This document shows positions 35,205 to 42,568 of a DNA stretch of 64,000 bases, one piece after another. The DNA is from Pseudarthrobacter siccitolerans. Its GTDB lineage: Bacteria > Actinomycetota > Actinomycetes > Actinomycetales > Micrococcaceae. Numbering within the stretch: the stretch's first letter is position 1; the number at the start of each line of letters is the position of its first letter. The position numbers were made by a program, and so were the translations under genes. The notes under the pieces are model-generated. The model made no database searches and was not told the origin of the DNA. It saw nothing but the letters and a program-made list of their open reading frames with translations. The DNA lies in NCBI RefSeq assembly GCF_001046895.1, contig NZ_CAQI01000053.1, forward strand, positions 62,001 through 126,000. The letters are read 5' to 3'.

Positions 35205-35247
35205 AAAATGCACTGGTGGCGGACTCAGTCCGTTACCAGTGCATTTT
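35205..35247. terminator. terminator after lysC
   Basis: A 13-bp stem AAAATGCACTGGT/ACCAGTGCATTTT with an inner CGGAC/GTCCG hairpin lies 28 bp after the lysC stop. A-run and T-run flanks make it bidirectional, serving also the convergent gene at 35275. Confidence 0.85.
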
Positions 35248-35274
35248 GGTCTGACCTCAGCAGCGCTGCCCGCG

Positions 35275-35490
35275 TCAGGCCTCTTTCTCGAGGTCTTCGC
35301 GGCGTACCGCGTAGTGGTGTCCTGACGTATCGGTTTCCACCACAAAGTGCGTCAGTTCCTCCTCCGAGGCCTGTTCGAACTCGTCATGCTTGTGTACCAC
35401 AGGCGAACTGGAGTCCAGCCGGGTGGCGGGGCCAAAGATGAAGCGGAGCCTGTCCGTCAGGCTCATGAACCCATCGACGATATGTGCCAC
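35275..35490 (-). CDS. small protein with FGPAxR motif (first of a pair)
   Basis: A 71-residue acidic and basic mixed protein I cannot assign. It contains LRFIFGPATRLDSSSPV, then an acidic stretch, and ends with ETDTSGHHYAVRREDLEKE. It shares FGPAxR and a terminal Y-(A/V)-V-x-R pattern with the gene at 35658, so the two are paralogues, separated by 167 bp on the same strand. The GTG at 35490 has a GGGGGTGG ribosome-site-like run before it; an ATG at 35466 would give 63 residues. No membrane segment. Function unknown. Confidence 0.6.
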   Translation of the reverse strand: MAHIVDGFMSLTDRLRFIFGPATRLDSSSPVVHKHDEFEQASEEELTHFVVETDTSGHHYAVRREDLEKEA

Positions 35491-35657
35491 TGTTTTCCAC
35501 CCCCTTCCCGCGTGCCGGGGAAAGAGCATTCCAAGGAGAAACCTGGCGGAGCCAGTGCCCTTATTTTACGCCCGGCATCCTGAAAAGGATCTGCAGCCGG
35601 GCAGAACAAGGTGCAGGTTGTAACAGCTGCCGGCCCGGCGATGGCCCGGCGGCGGAG

Positions 35658-35900
35658 TCAGCGAAGCGACTGGTCCTCGGGATTCCGGGGCACCACATAG
35701 GTGCTGCCGTCGGCACGCGTGACTGTCTCCCACTGCAGGGTCTCGGCCTCGCGCTGCGCCAGGAGCCGCTGGTTCTCCTCCGTCATGTCATGGACCAGGG
35801 ACGAACGGTTGGCGGGGCCAAAAACGGCCCGCAGCTTGCCGGTTGCCCGCATGAAGCGCTGCGAAGCGTTTCCCTTGCTTCCCGAGCTTGCCTTACCCAT
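35658..35900 (-). CDS. small protein with FGPAxR motif (second of a pair)
   Basis: An 80-residue basic protein beginning MGKASSGSKGNASQRFMRA, followed by KLRAVFGPANRSSLVHDMT, a helix rich in Glu and Gln, and a C-terminal WETVTRADGSTYVVPR strand region. AAGGGA lies 9 nt before the ATG at 35900, which settles the start. It shares the FGPAxR core and the closing pattern with the protein at 35275. It is divergent from the MarR gene, so the 78-bp region between them probably carries both promoters. No known family recognised. Confidence 0.65.
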   Translation of the reverse strand: MGKASSGSKGNASQRFMRATGKLRAVFGPANRSSLVHDMTEENQRLLAQREAETLQWETVTRADGSTYVVPRNPEDQSLR

Positions 35901-35951
35901 GAACCAGATCCCTTCCACTACCCTCGTACTGACTACAGTGTACGCTAATGA

Positions 35952-35963
35952 TTAGTGCACTAA
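35952..35963 (+). promoter_or_regulatory. 12-bp palindromic operator before the MarR gene
   Basis: TTAGTGCACTAA is a perfect 12-bp palindrome located 6 nt before the GGAGG ribosome site of the MarR gene. MarR proteins bind such sites as dimers, so autoregulation is likely, possibly with control of the divergent gene at 35658. Confidence 0.6.
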
Positions 35964-35978
35964 CAATTGGAGGCCCTG

Positions 35979-36494
35979 ATGAATCCTGCAGCCGGAACCG
36001 CCACCGCAGCCGGCACTTCCACCCGTGCCGGGACGGCCGGCGCGGACACCCCGCAGGAGGATGACCTGCTGCTGGAGCATCAGCTGTGCTTCGCCCTGAC
36101 CGTTGCCGCCCGCAGCGTGGTGGGAGCCTACAAGCCGGTGTTGGAGAAAATGAACCTCACCCACCCGCAGTACCTGGTGATGCTCTGCCTTTGGGAATCC
36201 AGTCCCCGGACCGTGCGGAACATCAGTGATGCGCTCGCGCAGGAACCGGCCACCATCTCGCCCCTCCTGCGGCGCCTTGAGGCATCCGGCCTGATTTCCC
36301 GACGGCGGGTGGATGGCAACGAGCGGGCCCTTGCCGTTGACCTGACCCCAGCAGGTGCAGCGCTGCGGCAGGAGGCGCTCAATGTTCCCGGAACGATGAT
36401 GGAGCGCCTGGGCCTGACGCGGGACCAGGTAGGCGAGCTGCACGCGTCCATGATGGGACTCATTGCCGCAACCTCCCAGGCCCCACGGTCTTAG
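35979..36494 (+). CDS. MarR family regulator, OhrR-like
   Basis: A 171-residue winged-helix regulator. The segment EHQLCFALTVAARSVV near residues 33-48 and LTHPQYLVMLCLWE after it match the OhrR branch, whose conserved N-terminal cysteine (here Cys37) senses organic hydroperoxides. The wing is in RRRVDGNERALAVDLT. GGAGG lies 5 nt before the ATG at 35979. No ohr peroxidase gene is adjacent, which is unusual for OhrR; the following operon encodes an SSI-like lipoprotein. Peroxide sensing is inferred from the cysteine and family. Confidence 0.85.
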   Translation: MNPAAGTATAAGTSTRAGTAGADTPQEDDLLLEHQLCFALTVAARSVVGAYKPVLEKMNLTHPQYLVMLCLWESSPRTVRNISDALAQEPATISPLLRRLEASGLISRRRVDGNERALAVDLTPAGAALRQEALNVPGTMMERLGLTRDQVGELHASMMGLIAATSQAPRS

Positions 36495-36516
36495 CCGGGC
36501 GCAAGGGATACGGCAG

Positions 36517-36522
36517 TAGAAT
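36517..36522 (+). promoter_or_regulatory. -10 box of a leaderless promoter
   Basis: TAGAAT lies exactly 6 nt before the ATG at 36529, and there is no ribosome site, so the lipoprotein message is probably leaderless and separate from the MarR transcript. Confidence 0.6.
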
Positions 36523-36528
36523 GGCACC

Positions 36529-37140
36529 ATGACGGACAGGCCCCGGCGCAGACAGCACGTGCCTTCAGGCACGGGGCAAGCAGCGGCGCTGATACTGGCG
36601 GCGCTCCTGCTGTTGCCTGCCTGCTCCCCCGGCCAGGGCGGCGGCACTCCGTCCGGTGGTACCCCGGCGAGCCCCACAGTTTCCGCTTCATCATCCGCTT
36701 CGCCCACCCCCACCGGCAGCACGGCCCCGGACGCCGAATCAACCGTACCGGCTCCCGCACCGGAGCCACCCGTTGGGCCATCGTCCGGTCCGGGACAAGG
36801 CAATGCCGAGCTGGCGATCACGCTTAAACCCTCAGCCGGCGAACCGGAAGTCCACTACACACTGGTCTGCGTCAACGGCGTACCCGACGCCGAAAGCAAG
36901 CACCCCACCGCCGATGCTGCCTGCGCGGCACTGAAAAACAACGCGGGCCTGCTGGCCTCCCCTGCCCTTCGGACCGACCAGGCGTGCACTGAGCAATACG
37001 GCGGCCCCCAGGAAGCCACTGTCACCGGCGTGGTGGACGGCGTACCTGTCGACGACGCCTTCAAACGCACCAACGGTTGCGAGATCAGCTCCTGGAATGC
37101 CGCGAAGGACGTCATCGGTGCCACCGGTGGAGCAGCTTAG
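36529..37140 (+). CDS. lipoprotein with subtilisin-inhibitor-like domain
   Basis: A 203-residue exported protein. A hydrophobic stretch ends in the lipobox LLPAC with Cys32 as the lipidation site. A Pro/Ser/Thr linker follows to about residue 90, then a C-terminal domain resembling Streptomyces subtilisin inhibitor. Its four cysteines (YTLVCVNG, DAACAAL, DQACTEQYGG, TNGCEIS) correspond to the two SSI disulphides. By alignment with SSI the reactive-site P1 residue would be Glu, which is unusual for a subtilisin inhibitor. The downstream gene overlaps it by 23 bp, and a second SSI-like gene closes the operon. Inhibitor activity is not established. Confidence 0.75.
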   Translation: MTDRPRRRQHVPSGTGQAAALILAALLLLPACSPGQGGGTPSGGTPASPTVSASSSASPTPTGSTAPDAESTVPAPAPEPPVGPSSGPGQGNAELAITLKPSAGEPEVHYTLVCVNGVPDAESKHPTADAACAALKNNAGLLASPALRTDQACTEQYGGPQEATVTGVVDGVPVDDAFKRTNGCEISSWNAAKDVIGATGGAA

Positions 37141-38050
37141 CGTCCTGGCGGCGGACGAGTGGCGGGCAAGGGAGGAAGCCCACCAGCAGCGCGTCAGCCG
37201 CTATGCGGACCCCTACATTGCCCGTCGTTCTGCCGGGCAAAAGCATCCGGTGGAAGACTTCCTGTTCACGTACTACACCCAGAAACCAGGCCAGCTCCGG
37301 CGCTGGCACCCGGGTGCCGGCATCGTCCTTGCGGGCGGTGAAGCGGCCGCCCGCAGCGGCTGGAAACACTACCGGACGCTCGACGACGGCGAACTCGCCG
37401 CCCTGGGGCTGCCGGCAGGAAGTACCGCGGTCACCATGGACCTGGACGGCTTTCTTGCCGACCGCAAGGATGCCGTCTCCTTTGCCGGCATCATCCTCCG
37501 CGGCACCGCTGCGCGGCCGGCCCAGTTTGGCTGCTTCGGCCTGCATGAATGGGCCATGGTCTACCACCAGGACCGTTTCGACCTGCGGCACGAGTACCTG
37601 CAACTGCGCCTCGGTCCGGCAGGGACGGACAAGGTGGTGGAGGACAACCGGATCCGCTGCACCCACTTTGATGCCTTCCGCTTCTACACACCGGACGCCA
37701 TCCCGCTCAACGAACTGGCCCCCAGCCGGGAGTCCCAGCGGCATCTGGAGCAGCCGGGCTGCCTGCACGCCAACATGGACCTGTACAAATGGGCCTACAA
37801 ACTGCTGCCGGCCCTGCCCAGTGAACTGGTGATGGACTGCTTTGAACTCTCCTGGCGCATCCGGACCATGGACATGCAGGCTTCCCCTTACGACCTCGCC
37901 GAGTGGGGTTATCCGGCCATTCCCATCGAAACCCCGCAGGGCAAGGCCGCCTACGTGGAACACCAGCGTTCGTTCGCCGCAGAGGCAGCGGGGCTCCGGG
38001 AAAAGCTTGCTCTGGAGCTTGCCGCACTTTCCAGGAGCCGTGCGGCATGA
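37118..38050 (+). CDS. conserved protein, annotated in relatives as 3-methyladenine DNA glycosylase
   Basis: A 310-residue soluble protein. From memory, close homologues across actinobacteria carry the name 3-methyladenine DNA glycosylase, with the shared segment HPVEDFLFTYYTQKPGQLRRW. I see neither a helix-hairpin-helix AlkA motif nor an MPG signature, so the activity is doubtful. The GTG at 37118 is preceded by GAAGGA with 8-nt spacing, which decides it over an ATG at 37097 with no ribosome site. It overlaps the preceding gene by 23 bp and the next by 4 nt (ATGA), so the three are coupled. Its link to the SSI-like genes is unexplained. Confidence 0.6.
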   Translation: MPPVEQLSVLAADEWRAREEAHQQRVSRYADPYIARRSAGQKHPVEDFLFTYYTQKPGQLRRWHPGAGIVLAGGEAAARSGWKHYRTLDDGELAALGLPAGSTAVTMDLDGFLADRKDAVSFAGIILRGTAARPAQFGCFGLHEWAMVYHQDRFDLRHEYLQLRLGPAGTDKVVEDNRIRCTHFDAFRFYTPDAIPLNELAPSRESQRHLEQPGCLHANMDLYKWAYKLLPALPSELVMDCFELSWRIRTMDMQASPYDLAEWGYPAIPIETPQGKAAYVEHQRSFAAEAAGLREKLALELAALSRSRAA

Positions 38051-38394
38051 TCGACCTGACCATCAGGCTGCGGGAGGACCCTGACGCAGCCGAATACCTC
38101 TTCCGGCTGGTAGCCGACGATGACGGCCCGTCGGCTGAAAGCACCCTGCCGGACCCGGAAGCTGCACTGAGCGCAGTCCGGGAGCACGGCGAGGACGTTT
38201 TCTTCCCGAAACCCGGGCCACCCAAACTGTGCACCCAGCAGTACGGCGGACCGCAGGTTGCCGTGGTCACCGGGACGCTCGAGGGGCGGGCTGTGGAGTC
38301 GGTTTTCACACGGACCGACGGCTGCGAAATCGCCCGCTGGAGAGCAATGGCACCGCTGCTGGGCAGCGCGGGTGGCGCCTGGGACAACACCTAG
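38047..38394 (+). CDS. SSI-like domain protein without signal peptide
   Basis: A 115-residue protein whose C-terminal half (LCTQQYGGPQVAVVTG through TDGCEIARW) closely parallels the SSI-like domain of the lipoprotein at 36529. Only two cysteines remain, matching the second SSI disulphide; the first pair is missing. There is no signal peptide, so it should stay in the cytoplasm, where disulphides are unlikely. The P1-equivalent residue is Gln. The start ATG overlaps the upstream stop. It may have been recruited to another role; inhibitor function is unproven. Confidence 0.65.
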   Translation: MIDLTIRLREDPDAAEYLFRLVADDDGPSAESTLPDPEAALSAVREHGEDVFFPKPGPPKLCTQQYGGPQVAVVTGTLEGRAVESVFTRTDGCEIARWRAMAPLLGSAGGAWDNT

Positions 38395-38406
38395 GCCTAC
38401 AAGCAA

Positions 38407-38449
38407 AAAGCAGGGTCCCGGGTGGTTCAACCACCCGGGACCCTGCTTT
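38407..38449. terminator. bidirectional terminator
   Basis: A 19-bp perfect stem (38407-38425 and 38431-38449) with AAAGCAGGGTCCC at its base and A and T runs outside lies between the SSI-like gene and the convergent subtilase gene, 16 bp before the latter's stop. Confidence 0.92.
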
Positions 38450-38465
38450 GTAAAACAACCGGCTG

Positions 38466-41400
38466 CTAGGCGGCAGGCACGCCGTTCGCGAAGGTTACCT
38501 GCGGAGCTCCGGACGGGGCAGCGGAGGCTGCACCCACCTGTACGTTGACCCAGGTCCTGATGCCGTTATCGCCCAGGCTCAGGCGCGACAGGTAGGTCCC
38601 TTCGGACAGGCCTGTCCAGGACAGGGTGGCCGAGGTGGCGGTGCCGTTGGGAGCCACGATCGGGTTCGGGTCCACCGTCAGATTGCCGGCATCCCCGGCG
38701 AAGGAAACCGCCTGGACCGCTGCACTGGCCGGTCCGTTGCCCGGGGTTGAGTAAAGGTTGGCCACGATGTAGTAAGTGCCGGCGCGTGGCGCCTCCAGAT
38801 CCAGGAACTCGCTGGCGGAAGCGGTGGCCACCTGGGTGGCGGTCAGCCCTCCCAGCGCATTCGGCGCGAATACCACCATGTCCCAGTCGACGTCGTTGGA
38901 TTGGGCCTGGACACCCAGGCGGGCGAAGGACGCCCCTTCCGGCACTGCCACCTGGACCAGCGCGTTGTGCTCATCGTTGGCCGGTGCGTATGGGCCGGGG
39001 GTCTTGGTGATGGCCGTCTGGCTCAGCGGAGCGAGGCCTTCCACCCCTACCTTGATGGGGGTATCCGACCCGGAGACCAGCTCCATGGTTCCGCTGCCGG
39101 TTCCCGTGGACGACCTGAAGGAGAACGACGGCGCGATCTGCGCGTCGACCGGCCTGACCGCGATCGGCGAACTCACAGTGCGCGGACCCTTCCAGGTGAG
39201 GTTTCCGGTGCTGAACTTGCCCATCGGGGCACTCACGTTCCTGATGGTCAGGGTAACTTCACGCGACTGGCCCTCCTTGGAGAAGTTCAGTACCTTGGGC
39301 TCGACGTCGACATTGAAGCCTGGCAGGTTGACCTCGGGCCGGTACATGCCGGGGACCAGGGCGGTCAGCTGGCGCTTGACCTGGACTTCGCCTACCAGGC
39401 TGCCGAGCGCGATGGATGGCAGGTTCAAGTCCCGGGCGGCGATGGTGCCGGCTTGTGGAGCACCGGTGTCCACTCCTTGGCCATTGAGGAAGGCCAGCCA
39501 GTCCTTGACGCCGGATTCGTAGACCAGACCGGGATCCAGGACACGGGTTGAGTCGATGTGCCCGGCCCCGCCCTGGAACGGATCCGTATTGGGTGAACCG
39601 TCGGCGTTGACCAGCGGATAGGCGGTGGTCATCATGGCCGACTTAACCGTGGCGGGGGTCCACAGGGGCTGCTTGCCCAGTACCAGTGCGCCGAAACCGG
39701 CAATATGCGGTGCCGCCATGGAGGTGCCGGACATAAATCCGAACTGTGCGCCGTGGTTGCCGATGGTGGAGACGCCGGCCAGGACATTGACGCCGGGGGC
39801 CGCGATGTCCGGCTTCAGCAGGTCGCCGCCGGAAGCAAGGCTGGGGCCGCGGGACGAGAAGCCCGCGATCTGCGGCGCGGGGGCCGGTGGTTCACCGGTC
39901 AGGTCTCCCTTGACCAGGCTGACAGTCAGCGCGGGATTGGCTTCCAGCTTGGACTTCAGTTCCAGGCTCGTCGGGGCGTTCACATGGACGGTGGGCAGCA
40001 CGTGGTTGTCCGCGTCTTCGGAGCTGCTGGTGAGGTTCACCAGGATCATTCCGACGCCGCCCTTGTCCTTGACCTCCTGGCTCTTGGCCGTCCTGTCCAC
40101 CACGCCGCGGTCGCACACCACTACCTTGCCTGCCACCTTGGCGGCATCAAGCGAGCCGGGGCCACAGAGGTTTGGATTGGCGGCACCTGCTGCTGCCGCG
40201 ACGGCCGCGACAACAACCGGCTTGTCCGCCACTTCAGATTTCATGATCGAAGCTCCCCGGTACAGCGAACCGTCCGAGACCTTGACGGTTCCCAGCAGCT
40301 CACTGGGGAACGTGGATGCAGCCACCGTGGTCAGCCATGGCGCGGCGTGGTTGACGGTGGACACCGTGGGCCCGGAGTTGCCGGCGGAGGCCGACACAAA
40401 AACGCCGGCGGCGGCAGCATTCAGGAAGGCCAGCGCCACAGGATCGGTGGTGCTGTTGTTGTTTCCTGAGATGGAGTAGTTCAGGACATCCACGCCGTCC
40501 TTGACGGCCGCGTCCACTGCCTCCACCGCAGCGGAGGAGTAGCAGCCGCCGGTATCCGGGTTGGTGTCCTCCCAGCAGATCTTGTAGACGGAGACCTTTG
40601 CAGCGGGGGCGACGCCGGAGCTCTTGCCGAAGCCGGCGCCGTCAATGACCTGCTCCACGTTCGCGTTGCCGGCTGCTGTTGTGGCGGTGTGGGTGCCGTG
40701 GCTGCCCACGTCCACCGGTGAAATAAGTTCCTGCGGAGCACGGTTCGCCGGTGGCACGTACTGCAGGAAGGAATCGGCGAAGTACCTGGCGCCGATGACC
40801 TTGGAGTTGCACAAGGAACCGTCGAAGGACGCACCAGTTCCCTGGCCCTTCTGGCAATCACCCTCGAAGGTGGAGCCATCGGCCTTGAGCATGGCGATCT
40901 TGCCCTCCGGCGTGCGGTAGGGGACGCCCACCTGCGCCGGGCCGCTCAGCGGCTGCACGGGTTCGCCCTGGAGGAAGGGGTTATCGGGAGCGTAGCCGGA
41001 GTCGATGACACCCACCACAACACCCTTGCCGGCGTTGGTTTCCCCGCCAAACTGTGTGGCCCACATGCCGTCCGGCCCGGTCAGCTTGAGGAAATCCGAC
41101 GTGGTGTAATCCGGGGCATTTTCCGCGTCCGGCGTCACTGCCAGGACCTTGTTGTTCCGGGACAACTCCATGGCCTGCGCCGCAGTCAGCTGGGCGCTGA
41201 AGCCGTTGAGGGCAGCGGTGAACTGCTTTTGCGGCGTAACCCCCTGGCTGGCGGCGATGTCCTGCTGCTGCTTGCGGAGGTGCGCATCGTAGGCCTTGTA
41301 GTTGGCGCTTCCCGTATCCAGCTTGCGGCCATTCTGCGGTTTGGTGGGCGCGAGCCCCGGCGTTTCGCCCTCATACGCGGCGGCTGCCGCGCCCGCGACG

Positions 41401-41594
41401 ACGACAATGTAGCGGCCGTCCCTGAACTCGGCCGGCGCTGCATTCTTTGCAGCGACCGCCAAGTCCTGGCCTACCGGCGCCGCGGTAGCGGGGCTTCCGG
41501 CCAACGGGGTGAGGAGAAGCGGCAATCCCACGGCCAATGCCGCAGCCTTCCGGAATCCCCCGCCCCGCAAGGGGCTCTTTCCAGTAGATCTCAC
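38466..41594 (-). CDS. secreted S8 family serine peptidase (subtilase)
   Basis: A 1042-residue exported protease. A signal peptide ending near SPATAAP is followed by an I9-type propeptide (about 50-160). The catalytic triad is Asp in VVVGVIDSGYAP (about residue 198), His in VGSHGTHTATTAAGN (about 298) and Ser in FMSGTSMAAPHIAGF (about 620). A protease-associated insert lies between His and Ser. An Fn3-like domain (NVDVEPKVLNFSKEGQS) and beta-rich modules follow. The GTG at 41594 has AAAGGG 6 nt upstream and gives a normal signal peptide; an ATG at 41609 lacks a ribosome site. It faces two SSI-like genes, so protease and inhibitor may be related. Confidence 0.9.
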   Translation of the reverse strand: MRSTGKSPLRGGGFRKAAALAVGLPLLLTPLAGSPATAAPVGQDLAVAAKNAAPAEFRDGRYIVVVAGAAAAAYEGETPGLAPTKPQNGRKLDTGSANYKAYDAHLRKQQQDIAASQGVTPQKQFTAALNGFSAQLTAAQAMELSRNNKVLAVTPDAENAPDYTTSDFLKLTGPDGMWATQFGGETNAGKGVVVGVIDSGYAPDNPFLQGEPVQPLSGPAQVGVPYRTPEGKIAMLKADGSTFEGDCQKGQGTGASFDGSLCNSKVIGARYFADSFLQYVPPANRAPQELISPVDVGSHGTHTATTAAGNANVEQVIDGAGFGKSSGVAPAAKVSVYKICWEDTNPDTGGCYSSAAVEAVDAAVKDGVDVLNYSISGNNNSTTDPVALAFLNAAAAGVFVSASAGNSGPTVSTVNHAAPWLTTVAASTFPSELLGTVKVSDGSLYRGASIMKSEVADKPVVVAAVAAAAGAANPNLCGPGSLDAAKVAGKVVVCDRGVVDRTAKSQEVKDKGGVGMILVNLTSSSEDADNHVLPTVHVNAPTSLELKSKLEANPALTVSLVKGDLTGEPPAPAPQIAGFSSRGPSLASGGDLLKPDIAAPGVNVLAGVSTIGNHGAQFGFMSGTSMAAPHIAGFGALVLGKQPLWTPATVKSAMMTTAYPLVNADGSPNTDPFQGGAGHIDSTRVLDPGLVYESGVKDWLAFLNGQGVDTGAPQAGTIAARDLNLPSIALGSLVGEVQVKRQLTALVPGMYRPEVNLPGFNVDVEPKVLNFSKEGQSREVTLTIRNVSAPMGKFSTGNLTWKGPRTVSSPIAVRPVDAQIAPSFSFRSSTGTGSGTMELVSGSDTPIKVGVEGLAPLSQTAITKTPGPYAPANDEHNALVQVAVPEGASFARLGVQAQSNDVDWDMVVFAPNALGGLTATQVATASASEFLDLEAPRAGTYYIVANLYSTPGNGPASAAVQAVSFAGDAGNLTVDPNPIVAPNGTATSATLSWTGLSEGTYLSRLSLGDNGIRTWVNVQVGAASAAPSGAPQVTFANGVPAA

Positions 41595-41728
41595 GTGCAA
41601 CCCTTTCATGAGGAACCGGCCCAGCCATGGTTGGGGGGCCAGAAACGACAGGCGCGGCACACGAAGTTACAGGTTTTGTCATTCCGTGACACCGGCTGAC
41701 TCAAAGGCTACAGACTGATAGCCAAATA

Positions 41729-41764
41729 TGACATAGGGCACAAAAGCGGATTTTGCGCCTGTCA
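41729..41764. promoter_or_regulatory. interrupted inverted repeat upstream of the subtilase gene
   Basis: TGACA and TGTCA flank an inner pair GGCACAAAA/TTTTGCGCC (one mismatch), with a 3-nt bulge on the left. It sits 135 bp before the subtilase start. It could be a regulator site or a weak terminator for upstream transcription. Nothing else is recognised in 41595-41849. Confidence 0.4.
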
Positions 41765-41849
41765 CTGCCGTCCCCCAACAGGGCGGAGGGAAGCAAGAAA
41801 TGACGCCCGGGCGGTTACTCCGGCAACGTCACGCAGGGTGCCGGACCGG

Positions 41850-42035
41850 CTATTCCCGGGGCGTCCTGACGACGTCGCTGATCCACTGCCTGGTCTTTTC
41901 ATCCATTGGGCCGGCAACCCGGTTCTCCCGGGCGAACCGGTCGGCCTTGATCTTCTGCAGGACCATTCGTCCGAGGCCGGCAAACACTGCGGCGGCCATC
42001 ACCGGCAACAGCACGGATCTCGATTTCTCAGCCAT
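41850..42035 (-). CDS. small single-span membrane protein
   Basis: A 61-residue protein with one N-terminal membrane segment (VLLPVMAAAVFAGLGRMVL) and a charged C-terminal tail (KIKADRFARENRVAGPMDE). No family is recognised. TAGGAT lies exactly 6 nt before its ATG, fitting a leaderless promoter; the AGGA in it could also act as a weak ribosome site. Codon use resembles the neighbours (third positions G/C rich). It lies between the subtilase gene and purS. Confidence 0.6.
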   Translation of the reverse strand: MAEKSRSVLLPVMAAAVFAGLGRMVLQKIKADRFARENRVAGPMDEKTRQWISDVVRTPRE

Positions 42036-42041
42036 TCGGCA

Positions 42042-42047
42042 ATCCTA
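42042..42047 (-). promoter_or_regulatory. -10 box of a leaderless promoter
   Basis: On the minus strand TAGGAT is exactly 6 nt before the ATG at 42035. Confidence 0.5.
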
Positions 42048-42169
42048 GTGACACCACCAGAACAACTCCAGAACCCAGACAAAAGTGCCCCGGCCCACTC
42101 CTCAAAAGCCCCTCACCTCACGTCGCTTCAAGCCGGGATGAGGGCGGAAACAGGCCGAATACAGGGTGT

Positions 42170-42213
42170 GGCGCTCCGGCCGGTAGAATGGACTAGCAAG
42201 CTCGCGGAGCGCC
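42170..42213 (+). promoter_or_regulatory. purS promoter region with flanking inverted repeat
   Basis: A -10-like TAGAAT (42184-42189) is framed by a perfect 9-bp inverted repeat, GGCGCTCCG (42170-42178) and CGGAGCGCC (42205-42213). It implies a leader of about 120 nt before purS, which contains a further hairpin GTGAGCT/AGCTCAC (42273-42299) ending 4 nt before the AGGAG ribosome site. Regulation by operator or attenuation is possible but not shown. Confidence 0.45.
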
Positions 42214-42315
42214 CGTCCACCATGTCTTTCAATGTGTCCCCCAACACCTCGGTACGGCGTGAGACGGCACCAGTGAGCTGCGCCCTTACCCAAGCTCACG
42301 CACAGGAGTTACCGG

Positions 42316-42567
42316 ATGCCCCGGATCGTTGTTGACGTCATGCCCAAGCCCGAGATTCTGGACCCGCAGGGGAAGGCTATCGTCGGCGCCCTGCCTCGGC
42401 TGGGCTTCACCAGCTTCAGCTCTGTCCGCCAGGGCAAGCGTTTCGAACTGACGGTCGACGGCGAGGTGACCGAGGACATCCTGGCCCAGGCACGCGATGC
42501 CGCAGCGACCCTCCTGTCCAACCCCGTGATCGAAGACGTCGTCAACGTCGAGGTCGTCGAGGCCTGA
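42316..42567 (+). CDS. purS: phosphoribosylformylglycinamidine synthase subunit PurS
   Basis: An 83-residue subunit of the three-part FGAM synthase complex (PurS-PurQ-PurL) for step four of purine synthesis. PurS bridges the glutaminase and synthetase subunits. Features are IVVDVMPKPEILDPQGKAI at the start and QGKRFELTVDGEVTED in the middle. AGGAG is 7 nt before the ATG. It ends one base before the purQ ATG, so the genes form one operon. Normal length. Confidence 0.95.
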   Translation: MPRIVVDVMPKPEILDPQGKAIVGALPRLGFTSFSSVRQGKRFELTVDGEVTEDILAQARDAAATLLSNPVIEDVVNVEVVEA

Positions 42568-42568
42568 C

